Notes: generated from the letters alone by a model not told the origin. Shown: positions 7,542 through 17,031, numbered from the stretch's first letter. The stretch is DNA of 64,000 nt from JBMNGO01 sp050949885 (GCA_050949885.1 JBMNGO010000002.1:62001-126000); one strand, 5' to 3'. Made by a program: numbers and translations.

Positions 7542-8921
7542 TTAAGTTTTATACCTTTTCCGTGCCATGGTAGATTGGATTCCCATCTCCTGCCGGTACT
7601 TGGCGACTGTTCTTCTGGAAATTCTTATACCTCTGTCCATCAACTTCTTAGCAATGGCTTGATCACTTAAGGGTCTGGTAGGGTCTTCCCCAGACACAAT
7701 TTCTTCTATTATATATTTAATACTTCTGGAAGAAACACATTCATTACCACAAAAGAGATTGACCCCACCGCTGAAAAAGTACTTCATTTCAAATAATCCT
7801 TGCGGGGTTTGAATGTATTTATTACTGGTAGCACGGCTTACGGTAGATTCATGAACATCCACCAGATCAGCTATTTCCCTCAATTTTAAAGGTTTTAAGT
7901 ATTCAATTCCTTTGTCCAAAAACTCTTTCTGAATTTCTACAATGGTGAGAGCCACTTTGTAGAGAGTGCGACGTCTTTGTTCTATGCTTTTAATCAACCA
8001 AATGGCTGACCCCATTTTATCTTCTAAATATTTTCTGGTATCCGGTGAAAATGATTCAGGTTGCCGCATTAGGGTCTCATAAAAGTTGTTAATTCTAAGC
8101 CGGGGAAATTGAAACTCATTGACTATTACCACATATTCCCCTTCAATTTTCTCCACAAAAACATCGGGCATAATATATTTAATACCTGCATCATAACTGT
8201 ATTGGCGTCCTGGGCGGGGATCCAGAGTCCTTATAGTATCACAGATTTCCTGAATTTTTTGTACCGGCAAAGACAATTCATGGGCAATTTTATTCAGGTT
8301 TCCCCTGCCCAAATCCGCTAAATAGTTTTCCACTATTTGTCTGGCTACAGGACAGTCTTTTCCATAGTGCTTCAGTTGCAAAAGCAAGCACTCCGACAAG
8401 TTGCGGGCTCCTACTCCGTGCGGATGAAAGGATTGAATAATACCGAGGACTTCTTCCACCCGTTCTATTGAAACATTGTACTTTTGCGCAACCTCTTCCA
8501 GGCCTACGTTTATATAGCCATTGCTGTCAATACTTCCAATGAGATAAGTGCCTATTATCGTATCTTCTTGATCCTTGCTCTCCAGGCGCAGCTGGAATTC
8601 CAGATGCTCATAAAGACTGGGCCTTTGAGTAAGGAATTGATCAATAGAACTCTCTTCATACTGTTCCCTTTGGGTCAGAGCAATATTATGGTGCCCATAG
8701 GAGTCTAGCCATTCCCGAATCTTGGCCAGGTTGTAATCCCTTTCCTCCACCTGCTCCTCTTTTTCTTCCAAAAAAGGGTTTTCCACCAGTTCCTTCTGAA
8801 TATGTTCCATCAGTTCCAGAGTAGACATTTGCAGAATTGCTATAGCCTGATGAAGCTCAGGAGTAATAAGGAGTCTTTGCTGCTGTTCCAGGATGACTTC
8901 ATTTGTCAACCTCATGCACAT
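7542..8921 (-). CDS. rpoN: RNA polymerase sigma-54 factor
   Basis: Directs RNA polymerase to -24/-12 promoters that need an AAA+ activator. The protein (459 residues) has the Gln/Leu-rich region I (TPELHQAIAILQMSTLEL), the core-binding region, a helix-turn-helix region (LRLREIADLV-like, about 345-365) and the C-terminal RpoN box with SRRTVAKYRQEMGI. The acidic region II is short. No enhancer-binding activator and no clear -24/-12 promoter was found here. It has its own sigma-A promoter and is followed closely by the ClC gene. Start at ATG 8921 follows AGGAAGCGGGGT; the ATG two codons later is also possible. Confidence 0.97.
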   Translation of the reverse strand: MCMRLTNEVILEQQQRLLITPELHQAIAILQMSTLELMEHIQKELVENPFLEEKEEQVEERDYNLAKIREWLDSYGHHNIALTQREQYEESSIDQFLTQRPSLYEHLEFQLRLESKDQEDTIIGTYLIGSIDSNGYINVGLEEVAQKYNVSIERVEEVLGIIQSFHPHGVGARNLSECLLLQLKHYGKDCPVARQIVENYLADLGRGNLNKIAHELSLPVQKIQEICDTIRTLDPRPGRQYSYDAGIKYIMPDVFVEKIEGEYVVIVNEFQFPRLRINNFYETLMRQPESFSPDTRKYLEDKMGSAIWLIKSIEQRRRTLYKVALTIVEIQKEFLDKGIEYLKPLKLREIADLVDVHESTVSRATSNKYIQTPQGLFEMKYFFSGGVNLFCGNECVSSRSIKYIIEEIVSGEDPTRPLSDQAIAKKLMDRGIRISRRTVAKYRQEMGIQSTMARKRYKT

Positions 8922-8944
8922 ACCCCGCTTCCTGAATATCCAGA

Positions 8945-8973
8945 ATCATAAAGCTATTTTACAAATTCGGCAA
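8945..8973 (-). promoter_or_regulatory. Sigma-A promoter for rpoN
   Basis: On the minus strand TTGCCG (8968-8973) and TATGAT (8945-8950) are separated by 17 bases, about 24 bases before the rpoN start codon. This separates rpoN from the whiA cluster upstream. Confidence 0.55.
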
Positions 8974-8996
8974 AAAACATTTTTTCCCTGCTTGGG

Positions 8997-9935
8997 CTAA
9001 ACCTTAGGATTCTGTCCGTTTATCTTTTCTGCCAGGTCTTCCAACTTCCTCATCCGGTATGCCACGCCCGATTTGCTCAAAGGAGGATCGATCATCATTC
9101 CTAATTCTTTTAAAGTGTAATCGGGATGTTCAATTCTTAATATAGCTAATTCTTTTATTTGCTGGGGTAGTTTTTCCCACCCTTTAGAATTAATCAGTTC
9201 TTTGATGAACTCTATCTGTCGCAATGAGGCATTAATGGTTTTTGATAAATTGGCGGTCTCGCAGTTTACCTGACGGTTAACCTGGTTGCGCATAGACTTG
9301 AGAATTCTGACATTTTCAAATTGCAAAACCCCTTTATGAGATTCTATGATACGTAGAAAGTCCACTATTTTTTCGCTTTCTTTAATATATAAAACAATGT
9401 TGCTTTTTCTTTCTATCATTTGAGCTTCCAGGTGATATTTTTTCAGAATTTTTTTTATACCGGAGGCCATTTTAGTATCATTTAGCACCAGCTCAAGGTG
9501 GTATTCGCTTTCCGGCCGGTTAATAAAGCCCCGGCATAGAAAGGTGCCCCGGATAAAAGCCCTTTTGCAGCAATTGCGGGTTACCAGCTTCCAGTTGATC
9601 TTTCCCCGGTCGGTTATTCCTAGTTCCTCCAAAATCCATACCTGGCCAGGACTGAAAGAGGTATTTACCTCAAAGATGCGGTTCTTGTTGAAGCCTCTTT
9701 GCCGCCCAATGTTTACAGATGGGGTTAAGTGGTAGTTTTGTTTCAACAGTTTAAAAATTTTCCTGGCTGAGGCTGCATTTGACACAATGGCCTGCAAAAT
9801 TGGCTTATTTTCGTCCTGATACTTGAGCTGCGGTCCAATTGAAAGCAACATGGCTGACAACTCAGCCTTGCGGCAGCATTCTTTGGCCGGAATAATTCGT
9901 GCAATTTCATTTCTTACCTCATTGGAAAAACTCAT
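8997..9935 (-). CDS. whiA: Sporulation/division regulator WhiA
   Basis: WhiA proteins pair a degenerate LAGLIDADG-endonuclease fold with a C-terminal helix-turn-helix and influence cell division and chromosome segregation in Gram-positive bacteria. The N-terminal SNEVRNEIARI and KKAELSA-like segment (CCRKAELSAML), the RGTFLCRGFINRP segment and the C-terminal helix-turn-helix (LKELGMMIDPPLSKSGVAYR, near 275-300) are diagnostic. Length 312 is normal. The start is the ATG at 9935; the longer TTG start at 9944 lacks support. It overlaps the end of yvcK by 17 bases in the conserved order rapZ-yvcK-whiA. Confidence 0.95.
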   Translation of the reverse strand: MSFSNEVRNEIARIIPAKECCRKAELSAMLLSIGPQLKYQDENKPILQAIVSNAASARKIFKLLKQNYHLTPSVNIGRQRGFNKNRIFEVNTSFSPGQVWILEELGITDRGKINWKLVTRNCCKRAFIRGTFLCRGFINRPESEYHLELVLNDTKMASGIKKILKKYHLEAQMIERKSNIVLYIKESEKIVDFLRIIESHKGVLQFENVRILKSMRNQVNRQVNCETANLSKTINASLRQIEFIKELINSKGWEKLPQQIKELAILRIEHPDYTLKELGMMIDPPLSKSGVAYRMRKLEDLAEKINGQNPKV

Positions 9936-10905
9936 CAATATCAATCCCGATTGTTTTTAGAATCACCCTGGCCAGTTGCCGGGGATCATGCCAGGCAACT
10001 GTGTGGTCTGAAACCAAATTACATTCTAATAATTCTATTCCCATGGCTTGAATTTTATCACGATTAAACCTGACGGGTACTGCCTGTTCCTCTTTATACC
10101 TTATTAAACGATCTTCATCAATATTACCAGAATTCACCACAGCATAGTCAATTATTTGTCTGTTGTTTAAGTGCTGGTTAATTGCTGCAATGTGGTCTTC
10201 AGCAGAATAGTCGTCTGTCTCGCCTTTCTCGGTCATAATATTGCATACATAAATAACTTGGGCAGGAGATGCTTCTATGGCTTCGGCCACTCCCTCAACC
10301 AGAAGATTGGGAATTATACTGGTGTAAAGACTGCCCGGTCCAATAACTACTGCGTCTGCCTGCATTATAGCTTCAATGGCATCCGGAACCGGAAGGCATC
10401 TTCCCTCGCAAATTAGAAATACTCGGTCAATCTTGGCATCGTAGTTTCTAATGGCTGTTTGGCCGCATATCACAGTCTCATCTGCCATAACGGCTCCCAG
10501 ATTAACTGGCTGCAGGGTTACCGGTATTACTTTGCCTCGCACTGCCAAGACTTTGCTAACTTCTTTAATTGCTGAAATAAAATCGCCAACTATTTCGGTA
10601 AGAGCTACCAAAAGTAAATTGCCCAGGTTGTGCCCTTTGAGACTCCCTTCCTGGCGAAAGCGGTGCTGAAAGACTTTATCCATCAAGGTTTCCGTATCCG
10701 CAAGAGCAACCAAACAATTACGAATATCTCCCGGGGGTAATACTCCCATTTCATTCCGCAAACGCCCCGAACTGCCGCCGTCGTCAGTTACAGTAACCAC
10801 TGCCGTTAATTGCGAGGTATACTCCTTTAAGCCTTTTAATAGAACAGATAATCCTGTACCTCCTCCAACAACAACAATCTTGGGTTCATTTGATTTAACT
10901 CTCAT
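9919..10905 (-). CDS. yvcK: YvcK/CofD-like UDP-sugar-binding protein (gluconeogenesis factor)
   Basis: YvcK binds UDP-GlcNAc and is needed for growth and normal envelope synthesis on gluconeogenic carbon sources in Bacillus; its fold resembles the 2-phospho-L-lactate transferase CofD. The nucleotide loop VVVGGGTGLSVLLKGLK at the N-terminus, VTVTDDGGSSGRLR and GDIRNCL (residues about 35-65) and VIGPGSLYTSIIPNLL (about 195-210) identify the family. ATG 10905, just after GGGGGGAAAG, is preferred to GTG 10917. It overlaps rapZ by 11 bases and whiA by 17, so the trio is translated as a unit. Confidence 0.95.
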   Translation of the reverse strand: MRVKSNEPKIVVVGGGTGLSVLLKGLKEYTSQLTAVVTVTDDGGSSGRLRNEMGVLPPGDIRNCLVALADTETLMDKVFQHRFRQEGSLKGHNLGNLLLVALTEIVGDFISAIKEVSKVLAVRGKVIPVTLQPVNLGAVMADETVICGQTAIRNYDAKIDRVFLICEGRCLPVPDAIEAIMQADAVVIGPGSLYTSIIPNLLVEGVAEAIEASPAQVIYVCNIMTEKGETDDYSAEDHIAAINQHLNNRQIIDYAVVNSGNIDEDRLIRYKEEQAVPVRFNRDKIQAMGIELLECNLVSDHTVAWHDPRQLARVILKTIGIDIDEFFQ

Positions 10906-11800
10906 CTTTCCCCCCACTTTTATTCTTTAAAATATCTCTATGCCTTATTATGATATTGTAGCCAGACTTTTTAAGCTGTTTAGCAACATAATTAGCCAGA
11001 ACAACCGATCTATGCTGCCCCCCGGTACACCCTATGGCAACCGCCAGATTAGTCTTTCCTTCTTCCATATAATAAGGAATCAAAAACTTCAACAGGTTTA
11101 AGAAACGGCGTAAAAAACCCTTGGTTACCGGAGAGCCCAGAACATAGTCTATTACCTCCTGGTCCTCCCCGGTCATGTTCCTCATCAATGGGTCATAGTA
11201 AGGATTGGGTAAAAACCTTACATCAATTACAATATCGGAATCAAGAGGAATCCCCATTTTATAGCCAAAGGACTCTACGTTAACGGAAAATCCTCCTGAT
11301 TGATGATCACTATAAAGTTGCTTTAATTCTTCTTTTAGTTCCCGCGGAGTAAGAGGGGAAGTATCTATTACTACGTTAGCTTTGCCTCGTAACTCCTCCA
11401 GCATTGATCTTTCGGTTCTGATAGCATCCAGCAGGGTAGAAGTACTAATGAAGAGAGGATGACGACGCCTGGACTCCTTAAAGCGACGTACCAGCACCTC
11501 ATCTGAAGCCTCCAAAAATACAATTTCATAGGGAAGTTTATATTCATCCAGCACTTTCAAGGCCTGGGTTAATTCAACGTAAAATTGCCCTCCCCCGCGA
11601 ATATCAATTACCAGGGCTACTCGTTTAACTCTTCCTTCAGAATGCATACTCAGTTCCGTAAATTTGACCAGGAGCGCCGGTGGCAGATTATCAACGCAGT
11701 AATACCCCATATCCTCAAGACAGTTTATCACCTGGGTTTTTCCGGCTCCTGACAGACCGGTTATAATCAATATATGCATGTTTTCATTTTCTTTTTCCAT
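10895..11800 (-). CDS. rapZ: RapZ/YvcJ nucleotide-binding protein
   Basis: RapZ is a P-loop protein; in enteric bacteria it acts as an RNase adaptor in glucosamine-6-phosphate control, while Bacillus YvcJ hydrolyses GTP and affects competence. This 301-residue copy has Walker A GLSGAGKT, a CVDNLPP segment, and the C-terminal GCTGGQHRSVVLANY motif of the ligand-binding domain. ATG 11800 has GAGGGGG eight bases upstream and is taken as the start, although homologues often begin at the second ATG (11779). It overlaps the PHP gene by 34 bases. Confidence 0.94.
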   Translation of the reverse strand: MEKENENMHILIITGLSGAGKTQVINCLEDMGYYCVDNLPPALLVKFTELSMHSEGRVKRVALVIDIRGGGQFYVELTQALKVLDEYKLPYEIVFLEASDEVLVRRFKESRRRHPLFISTSTLLDAIRTERSMLEELRGKANVVIDTSPLTPRELKEELKQLYSDHQSGGFSVNVESFGYKMGIPLDSDIVIDVRFLPNPYYDPLMRNMTGEDQEVIDYVLGSPVTKGFLRRFLNLLKFLIPYYMEEGKTNLAVAIGCTGGQHRSVVLANYVAKQLKKSGYNIIIRHRDILKNKSGGKDES

Positions 11801-12585
11801 TCTTTGAAGCCCCCTCTCCCTCGAAGGTTTGCAACCTTTTGGGGATCAATCTTCAGCTTTTCCATAATCCTTTTGCCATACTCCAGGTTTCCTACTGAGG
11901 ACGGGAAATGAGCATCACTGTTGATAATAAAATCTACTCCCAGTCGATCTGCTTTCATTATATCAGAAATGGGCGGGTATTCATGAGCACAATTGATTTC
12001 AAACATTACACCATATTTAACGCAGGCGTCAGCAACTTCTTCGATATCTACTTGAAAAAAAAGGCCTGGATGAGAAAGAATATCCAGCCGCGGATTATTT
12101 TTGATGGCTTGTACACAGGCCCGGGTATTGGCTTTGATGGCCTTATTCCTCCATTTCCCGGAAAAATGCCGCAGGGAATTTTGCCCAAAAATTTCCCATC
12201 CATCTTTCACTGAACCTGGCAGGGTATATGGATGGAGTCCAGCAATTAAAATATCCAATTCCTCAACCACCTCTGGTGGTATATCCAGATTTCCCTCAGC
12301 ATCTCTAATATTTGCTTCGGCTCCCAGCAGGATCAAGAGGTCTTCATTGTTTTCCTGCAGATCCTTTAGCTTTTGTCTCATTTTTCTAAAGTCTTGAATA
12401 CTATTTACTCCAATTACTGCAGCCAGGGGGCCATGATCGGTAATGGCAATTTCTTTTAATCCTTTGGCCCGTGCTGCAGCCACTATTTCCTTTTCGGTTT
12501 GCCTGCCATCGCTGTAGTGGGAATGAGTATGGTAATCACCCAGAAACAATGTTAATTCTCCCAAGTTCCTTTCTGATACCCCCAC
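11767..12585 (-). CDS. PHP-domain metal-dependent phosphoesterase
   Basis: The PHP fold binds up to three metals and hydrolyses phosphoesters; in stand-alone proteins the substrate is usually unknown. Metal ligands are visible as DYHTHSHYSDG near the start, ITDHGPLA (about residue 48), a GLHPY segment and the closing SDAHFPSS (about 222). Length 272 is typical of YcdX/YtjB-like members. The start is uncertain: GTG 12585 gives the longest frame but lacks a ribosome site, and a TTG about 7-12 codons later follows GAAAGGAA. It lies between a phosphosugar isomerase and rapZ, so a sugar-phosphate substrate is possible but unproven. Confidence 0.85.
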   Translation of the reverse strand: MGVSERNLGELTLFLGDYHTHSHYSDGRQTEKEIVAAARAKGLKEIAITDHGPLAAVIGVNSIQDFRKMRQKLKDLQENNEDLLILLGAEANIRDAEGNLDIPPEVVEELDILIAGLHPYTLPGSVKDGWEIFGQNSLRHFSGKWRNKAIKANTRACVQAIKNNPRLDILSHPGLFFQVDIEEVADACVKYGVMFEINCAHEYPPISDIMKADRLGVDFIINSDAHFPSSVGNLEYGKRIMEKLKIDPQKVANLRGRGGFKEWKKKMKTCIY

Positions 12586-12587
12586 AT

Positions 12588-13622
12588 CTATTTAGCCAGT
12601 TCTGTTTTTAGAAAATCAATCACCTTAACCGGAGTAGGATTTACGCCATATTCCAACGCCAGGTAATAACTGGCGTAATCCCCCACGTAAGTTAAGGAAA
12701 AGAACCGGGCCAGAAAACCTACGCCTTCACTTTGAACTTCGATGATCCTGCCTACTTTATCCTGGATAATCTTTTTGGTTATTTCAATCCGCCTGTTGAT
12801 CCGTTCACTGGCGAATTTATCTCTAAGAATAATTACCGCCATTTGCGCAATCAATTCGGGCGGCCATTCAAAGCCTACGATCTCGTTGTGGTTTAGTTCA
12901 GGAAAAACATTAAAATAAGCCAGGCTTTTGGCATTCTCGTTAATCTGCCCTTTCCATCTCATGGCGGCTGTTTCTGAAACTCCTGCCGAACCCCAGATTA
13001 CTGGAATTTTCCCTTTAATCAACCGAGCAATTTCCCGGGCCTGATTTTTAGGAGGTTCAATGGCGGGGATTAGACTTTCCCGAAGTTTTTCCAACGCCAG
13101 GGCAGTCTCTTCCAACTCCAGCCTGGCTCCTGATAAAAGGCCAAGCTGTTCCAGCACCAGGGCCAAGGGAGCAAAAAGGTGCCCCGTGGCAGCCCGGGGA
13201 ACCAGCCCCACCGGAATTTTCACCACTCCGCAGCCATTTTGGGCAGCCAGGCTCTCCAGTTTTCCTCCGCTGGTAATACAAATGATGGACGCTCCTCGAT
13301 CTCGGGCTTTGTGGAAAGAACTCAAGGTTTCTTCAGTGTTCCCTGAATAACTTATTGCCAGGAACAGGGTGTTTTCATTGACAAATTTAGGCACATCATA
13401 ATCCCGGTTGACTATTACCGGAATATCCACCCTCGGCATAGCAAAACTTCTTAGAATATCTCCTCCAATGGCTGATCCTCCCAGTCCAGATATCACAACC
13501 TGCCGGTATTCCCGTGTATACCGGGAGATATGGGTAAGGTCCATACTCAGACTGGTCCTAAACTGTTCGGGAAGATCAAAAAGATATTTTTCCATCTGTT
13601 CAGGTGTAAGGTTTGTACTCAA
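12588..13622 (-). CDS. SIS-domain bifunctional phosphoglucose/phosphomannose isomerase
   Basis: Archaeal and clostridial members of this family isomerise glucose 6-phosphate or mannose 6-phosphate to fructose 6-phosphate. The first SIS domain carries SGLGGSAIGGD, ISYSGNTEET (about residues 85-95) and ITSGGKL; the C-terminal part has the PGI/PMI helix with ELNHNEIVGFEWP, which contains the catalytic Glu/His. The start is TTG 13622: CAGGGGG lies seven bases upstream, and the longer frame from 13661 would overlap the kinase gene further. It overlaps the ROK kinase by 23 bases, so the pair likely turns glucose into fructose 6-phosphate. Confidence 0.88.
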   Translation of the reverse strand: MSTNLTPEQMEKYLFDLPEQFRTSLSMDLTHISRYTREYRQVVISGLGGSAIGGDILRSFAMPRVDIPVIVNRDYDVPKFVNENTLFLAISYSGNTEETLSSFHKARDRGASIICITSGGKLESLAAQNGCGVVKIPVGLVPRAATGHLFAPLALVLEQLGLLSGARLELEETALALEKLRESLIPAIEPPKNQAREIARLIKGKIPVIWGSAGVSETAAMRWKGQINENAKSLAYFNVFPELNHNEIVGFEWPPELIAQMAVIILRDKFASERINRRIEITKKIIQDKVGRIIEVQSEGVGFLARFFSLTYVGDYASYYLALEYGVNPTPVKVIDFLKTELAK

Positions 13623-14568
13623 GCTTTTTCCCCCTGTCTGTTTGTAATACTGCGGCCACACAGCCGTAAAGTCCTACATTGTCTCCCAAGCCGGTAAACT
13701 CCAGTTTAAGTTTTTCCCTATGCATAGGAAATACGTTCTTTTCGACCTGTTCTCGCAAGGGCCGTTCTATAAGTCTCTGATAGCCTAGAGCCACCCCTCC
13801 TCCCAGGACTACTATTTCGGGGTTTAGTAGATTGACCAGATTGGCAATCCCTATTCCCAGGAAGTAAATCACTTCATCCACTATTGCCTGGGCTAGAGAG
13901 TCTCCTTGTTCCGCCGCCATTCCTACTTCTCTGGCTCCGGGTGATCCCGCCAGGGCTCCGGTTCTATCGGACAGGCTCTGGGCCTTTTTGGCAATAGCCC
14001 GACCGGATACTATGGCCTCCAAGCATCCCTGGCGTCCGCAGGCGCAAAAGGGACCTGAAGGATCCACTACTATGTGCCCAAATTCCCCCGCCCCGCCCAT
14101 AGAGCCCCGGTAAATTTGACCGTCCAGGATCAACCCACAACCGACCCCGGTACTGACTGTAATATATAATAGATGCCGGTAGCGCTGGTTTTGGCCGAAA
14201 AAAAATTCCCCCCAAGCAGCCATATTAGCATCTTTCTCTACTATAAGGGGTTTTTTGATTCTGGCTTCCAGCTCTCTCTTTATTTCCACCCGATTCCATT
14301 TCAGGTTGGGAGAGTCGTGGATCACCAATTCGGGATAGGATATAGGTCCGGGTACACATATTCCAACCGCATCAATTTGGCTATAATCAGTACCGCTCTT
14401 ATTAATAATATATTCTACACTGGAAGAAATATCAGCGATTATGTCACCAGCACTGCGTTCGCTCCTGGTCATGATCTTGACGGTTTCCAGAATATCTCCC
14501 GCTTTCGTAGCAATACCTGTAAGGATCTTAGTTGCTCCAAGATCTACCGCAACAATTTTGCCCCCCAA
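13600..14568 (-). CDS. ROK-family sugar kinase, probable glucokinase
   Basis: Phosphorylates glucose (or a related hexose) with ATP in the cytosol. The N-terminal phosphate loop VAVDLGATKILTGI, the catalytic region VEKDANMAAWGE and TVSTGVGCGLI, and the zinc motif GHIVVD followed by CACGRQGCLEA place it in the ROK family. No DNA-binding domain precedes the kinase, so it is an enzyme rather than a NagC-like repressor. TTG 14568 with AGGGTG six bases upstream is preferred over GTG 14577. Coupling to the phosphosugar isomerase supports a glucokinase role; the exact sugar is not shown by the sequence. Confidence 0.88.
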   Translation of the reverse strand: MGGKIVAVDLGATKILTGIATKAGDILETVKIMTRSERSAGDIIADISSSVEYIINKSGTDYSQIDAVGICVPGPISYPELVIHDSPNLKWNRVEIKRELEARIKKPLIVEKDANMAAWGEFFFGQNQRYRHLLYITVSTGVGCGLILDGQIYRGSMGGAGEFGHIVVDPSGPFCACGRQGCLEAIVSGRAIAKKAQSLSDRTGALAGSPGAREVGMAAEQGDSLAQAIVDEVIYFLGIGIANLVNLLNPEIVVLGGGVALGYQRLIERPLREQVEKNVFPMHREKLKLEFTGLGDNVGLYGCVAAVLQTDRGKKLEYKPYT

Positions 14569-14602
14569 ATTAATCACCCTGATATTATTTTTTTCCTATA
14601 AA

Positions 14603-14668
14603 TGCACAATTGTCCCGCACCATTTATTGTGCAAGGCAAGAACCGCCCCGCTTGCCTGCGGGGTTTTT
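14603..14668. repeat. Dispersed intergenic repeat, copy A, with hairpins
   Basis: Between the holin-like gene and the ROK kinase lie an inverted repeat TGCACAAT / ATTGTGCA (14603-14610, 14626-14633) and then a 27-base element beginning GTGCAAGGCAAGAACCG at 14629. The element recurs, in opposite orientation, at 37716-37743 with one extra base. Its end forms the hairpin CCCCGC-TTGCCT-GCGGGG followed by five T on the plus strand. No plus-strand gene reads into it, so it is probably part of a repeat rather than a working terminator. Confidence 0.6.
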
Positions 14669-14720
14669 CTGTATAGTTATGTTGCCCTATTGCTATTAAT
14701 TTTATGGGAATTATGTTGGT

Positions 14721-15086
14721 TTAATAATGGAAATCGAAAGAGCTGTTATCACGGACAAAATAGCTTATCAGGAAACTAATCAGGCTGAGAACCAGTGCAC
14801 TTAGTACAGCCCAGCCAAAACCGTGAATATCAAAACCGCGAATGGTAATGGAGGTAATCCAGAGCATAAAACCATTGATTACAAAGGTGAATAATCCCAG
14901 GGATAATATATTTAATGGCAGGGTGAATAACAACAGGAGGGGACGTATTACTGCATTGATAATACCAAGAAAAATCGACCCGACAATAGCTGCCCAAACC
15001 GTAAGCTCAAATCCTTTTAAAAGAGCGGCGGTCAGTACTATAGCCGCAATATTGAGCAGCCATCTTAAAATCCAGCCTTGTACCAT
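14721..15086 (-). CDS. Small membrane protein of the phage-holin-4/YvlD family
   Basis: The 121 residues form four hydrophobic segments (about 5-25, 30-55, 57-80, 92-112) with the conserved GIINAVIRPLLLLFTLPLNI, typical of YvlD-like proteins assigned to the holin-4 superfamily. Function is unknown; YvlD relatives are often tied to envelope stress. ATG 15086 has AAAGGAGG upstream. It stands between uvrC and the sugar kinase genes with no clear functional tie, and there are no phage genes nearby, so a lysis role is unlikely. Confidence 0.85.
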   Translation of the reverse strand: MVQGWILRWLLNIAAIVLTAALLKGFELTVWAAIVGSIFLGIINAVIRPLLLLFTLPLNILSLGLFTFVINGFMLWITSITIRGFDIHGFGWAVLSALVLSLISFLISYFVRDNSSFDFHY

Positions 15087-15198
15087 ATTTATTCCTCCTT
15101 TGCTATAATCCCTTTTTTTCAGTATATTATTCTTTATCCCCTAATTCAATTGATTATTACATAATATTGATGGTTTCGAACTATTCTCTGGGACATCA

Positions 15199-16995
15199 TC
15201 ATATTTTGCCCTTTTGATGCAGACAATTATAAACATTTTCAGCCGCTGGGCGATTCATACCTGCTACCGAGGCGATTTCCTCCAGCGAAGCCTCTTTTAT
15301 CCTCTTTACCGAACCAAAATGATTAAGAAGGTTTTTCTTTCTCTTTTCTCCTATTCCCGCTATGCTGTCCAGGATTGATTTCTTCATTTTCCTGGACCCC
15401 AATTTCCGATTGTACTCAACAGCAAAACGATGGGCTTCATCCCTTATACTCTGCAACAGCTTAAGTGCTTCGTTGCGGCGGGATAGTACCAAAGGCCTTT
15501 TGGCGCCGGGGGAATATATCTCCTCATTTTTTTCCGCCAGGCCAAATAGCGGGACTTTCACACCTAATTCCTGGAGAACTCTTTTAACGGTATTTACCTG
15601 CCCCAGCCCCCCGTCGATTATCAATAAATCCGGTTCAGGCGAAAATGATGGATCACCCTCTCTGGCTCTCAGAAAGCGTCTTTTTACCGCTTCAGCCAGA
15701 GAGGCAAAATCATCGTTTTGATCCCTTCTAATCTTGAAGTGCCGGTATTGCTTGGGAGCAGGCTGGCCATCCTCAAATACTGCCATTGAGGCTACGGTAT
15801 CCGTTCCTCCAGAATGAGATATATCAAAACATTCAATCCTCCGGGGGATAACCTCCAGGTTGAGCACCCGGCTCAACAAAAGGAGTTTTTCTTGGACCTG
15901 GTGGTCCTTTTGGGTTTTCTCCTCCCAGAGCAGGCGTGCATTGTAAAGAGCCATATTGAGCATTCTTTTCTTCTCTCCCTGGCGGGGAGATTTGAGTTTA
16001 ACGTGGGCTCCCCTGCTTTTAGCCAGCCAGGCTTGGATTAAACCTGGTTCCTGGGGCAGCTGATTAATTAGAATCTCCGGGGGAATATCAGCATTTTCAC
16101 TGTAATAATGTTTAATAAAAAATCCTGCTATTTCAGCCGGCTCCTCATTAATGGCGGCATGCAGCCAGAAGGTATCTTTAGCTAGTATTTTCCCTGCACG
16201 GATTTTAAAGACCAGGGCCAGACTTTCTGCCGGGTCGGCCACCAAACCGATTATATCCAGATTCAAGGGTGAGGAAAGAACAACCTCCTGTCTTTCACCT
16301 ATCCTTTTTATGCCAGCAATCTGATCCCTTAGCCGGGCTGCTTTTTCAAATTCCTGATGTTTGGCTGCTTCCCGCATCTCCTGGTCCAGTTTAAGAATTA
16401 TATCCCCTGCATTGCCTTCCATTACAGCTACCAGGTCTTCCACTACCCTACGATATTCTTCAGCAGATACCTGGCCTGAACAAGGAGCCAGGCACTTGCC
16501 CATATCACGGTTTAAGCAGGGCCGGTTCTGTTGCTTGAGCAGACGGCAGGTTCGCAAAGGAAAGATACTGGTAAGGGTTTTTACTGTCTCCCGCAATGAC
16601 ACCACATCCGTATAAGGTCCAAAATACTTGGAAATACCGTCCTTTTCCTCTCTGACAATGCAAATCCGTGGGAATCGATCACCCAGGGTTATCTTTAGAT
16701 AGGGGTAGGTTTTATCATCTCGCAGGGCTATATTATACCGTGGCTGGTACTCCTTGATCAGATTGTTTTCCAAGATGAGGGCTTCCACCTCAGTGTTGGT
16801 CACGATGAAATCAAGGTCCATCACTTTAGTCATCATCACCCGCACTTTGGGGTCAAGGTTTTTTGGGGCTTGGAAATAGGATCGGATACGATTCCGGAGA
16901 ATTTTGGCCTTCCCTACATAAATAATATTCCCCTTGTGGTCCTTAAACAGGTATACGCCTGGTTGCTGGGGAATATTTTGCAGGCGTTCCTTCAT
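15199..16995 (-). CDS. uvrC: Excinuclease ABC subunit C
   Basis: Makes both incisions during nucleotide excision repair once UvrB is loaded. Domains in order: GIY-YIG nuclease (GVYLFKDHKGNIIYVGKAK, residues 13-31), a Cys cluster (CRLLKQQNRPCLNRDMGKC), the UVR segment (HQEFEKAARLRDQI, about 213-226), the RNase H-like second nuclease (FDISHSGGTDTVASM and LLIDGGLGQ), and C-terminal helix-hairpin-helix repeats (GIGEKRKKNLLNHFGS). Length 598 is normal. The ATG follows GGAGTGA. It trails uvrA by 36 bases, making a uvrB-uvrA-uvrC operon. Confidence 0.98.
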   Translation of the reverse strand: MKERLQNIPQQPGVYLFKDHKGNIIYVGKAKILRNRIRSYFQAPKNLDPKVRVMMTKVMDLDFIVTNTEVEALILENNLIKEYQPRYNIALRDDKTYPYLKITLGDRFPRICIVREEKDGISKYFGPYTDVVSLRETVKTLTSIFPLRTCRLLKQQNRPCLNRDMGKCLAPCSGQVSAEEYRRVVEDLVAVMEGNAGDIILKLDQEMREAAKHQEFEKAARLRDQIAGIKRIGERQEVVLSSPLNLDIIGLVADPAESLALVFKIRAGKILAKDTFWLHAAINEEPAEIAGFFIKHYYSENADIPPEILINQLPQEPGLIQAWLAKSRGAHVKLKSPRQGEKKRMLNMALYNARLLWEEKTQKDHQVQEKLLLLSRVLNLEVIPRRIECFDISHSGGTDTVASMAVFEDGQPAPKQYRHFKIRRDQNDDFASLAEAVKRRFLRAREGDPSFSPEPDLLIIDGGLGQVNTVKRVLQELGVKVPLFGLAEKNEEIYSPGAKRPLVLSRRNEALKLLQSIRDEAHRFAVEYNRKLGSRKMKKSILDSIAGIGEKRKKNLLNHFGSVKRIKEASLEEIASVAGMNRPAAENVYNCLHQKGKI

Positions 16996-17031
16996 AGTAA
17001 ATCACTCCGTGTTATAATGTCTCACATAGGG

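Noticed and set aside
14646..14668. Hairpin CCCCGC/GCGGGG with T-run as a plus-strand terminator
   Set aside because: No plus-strand gene leads into it and it lies within the dispersed repeat; treated as part of the repeat.
14721..15086. Prophage holin
   Set aside because: YvlD-like proteins share the holin-4 label but no lysin, tail or integrase gene is near.
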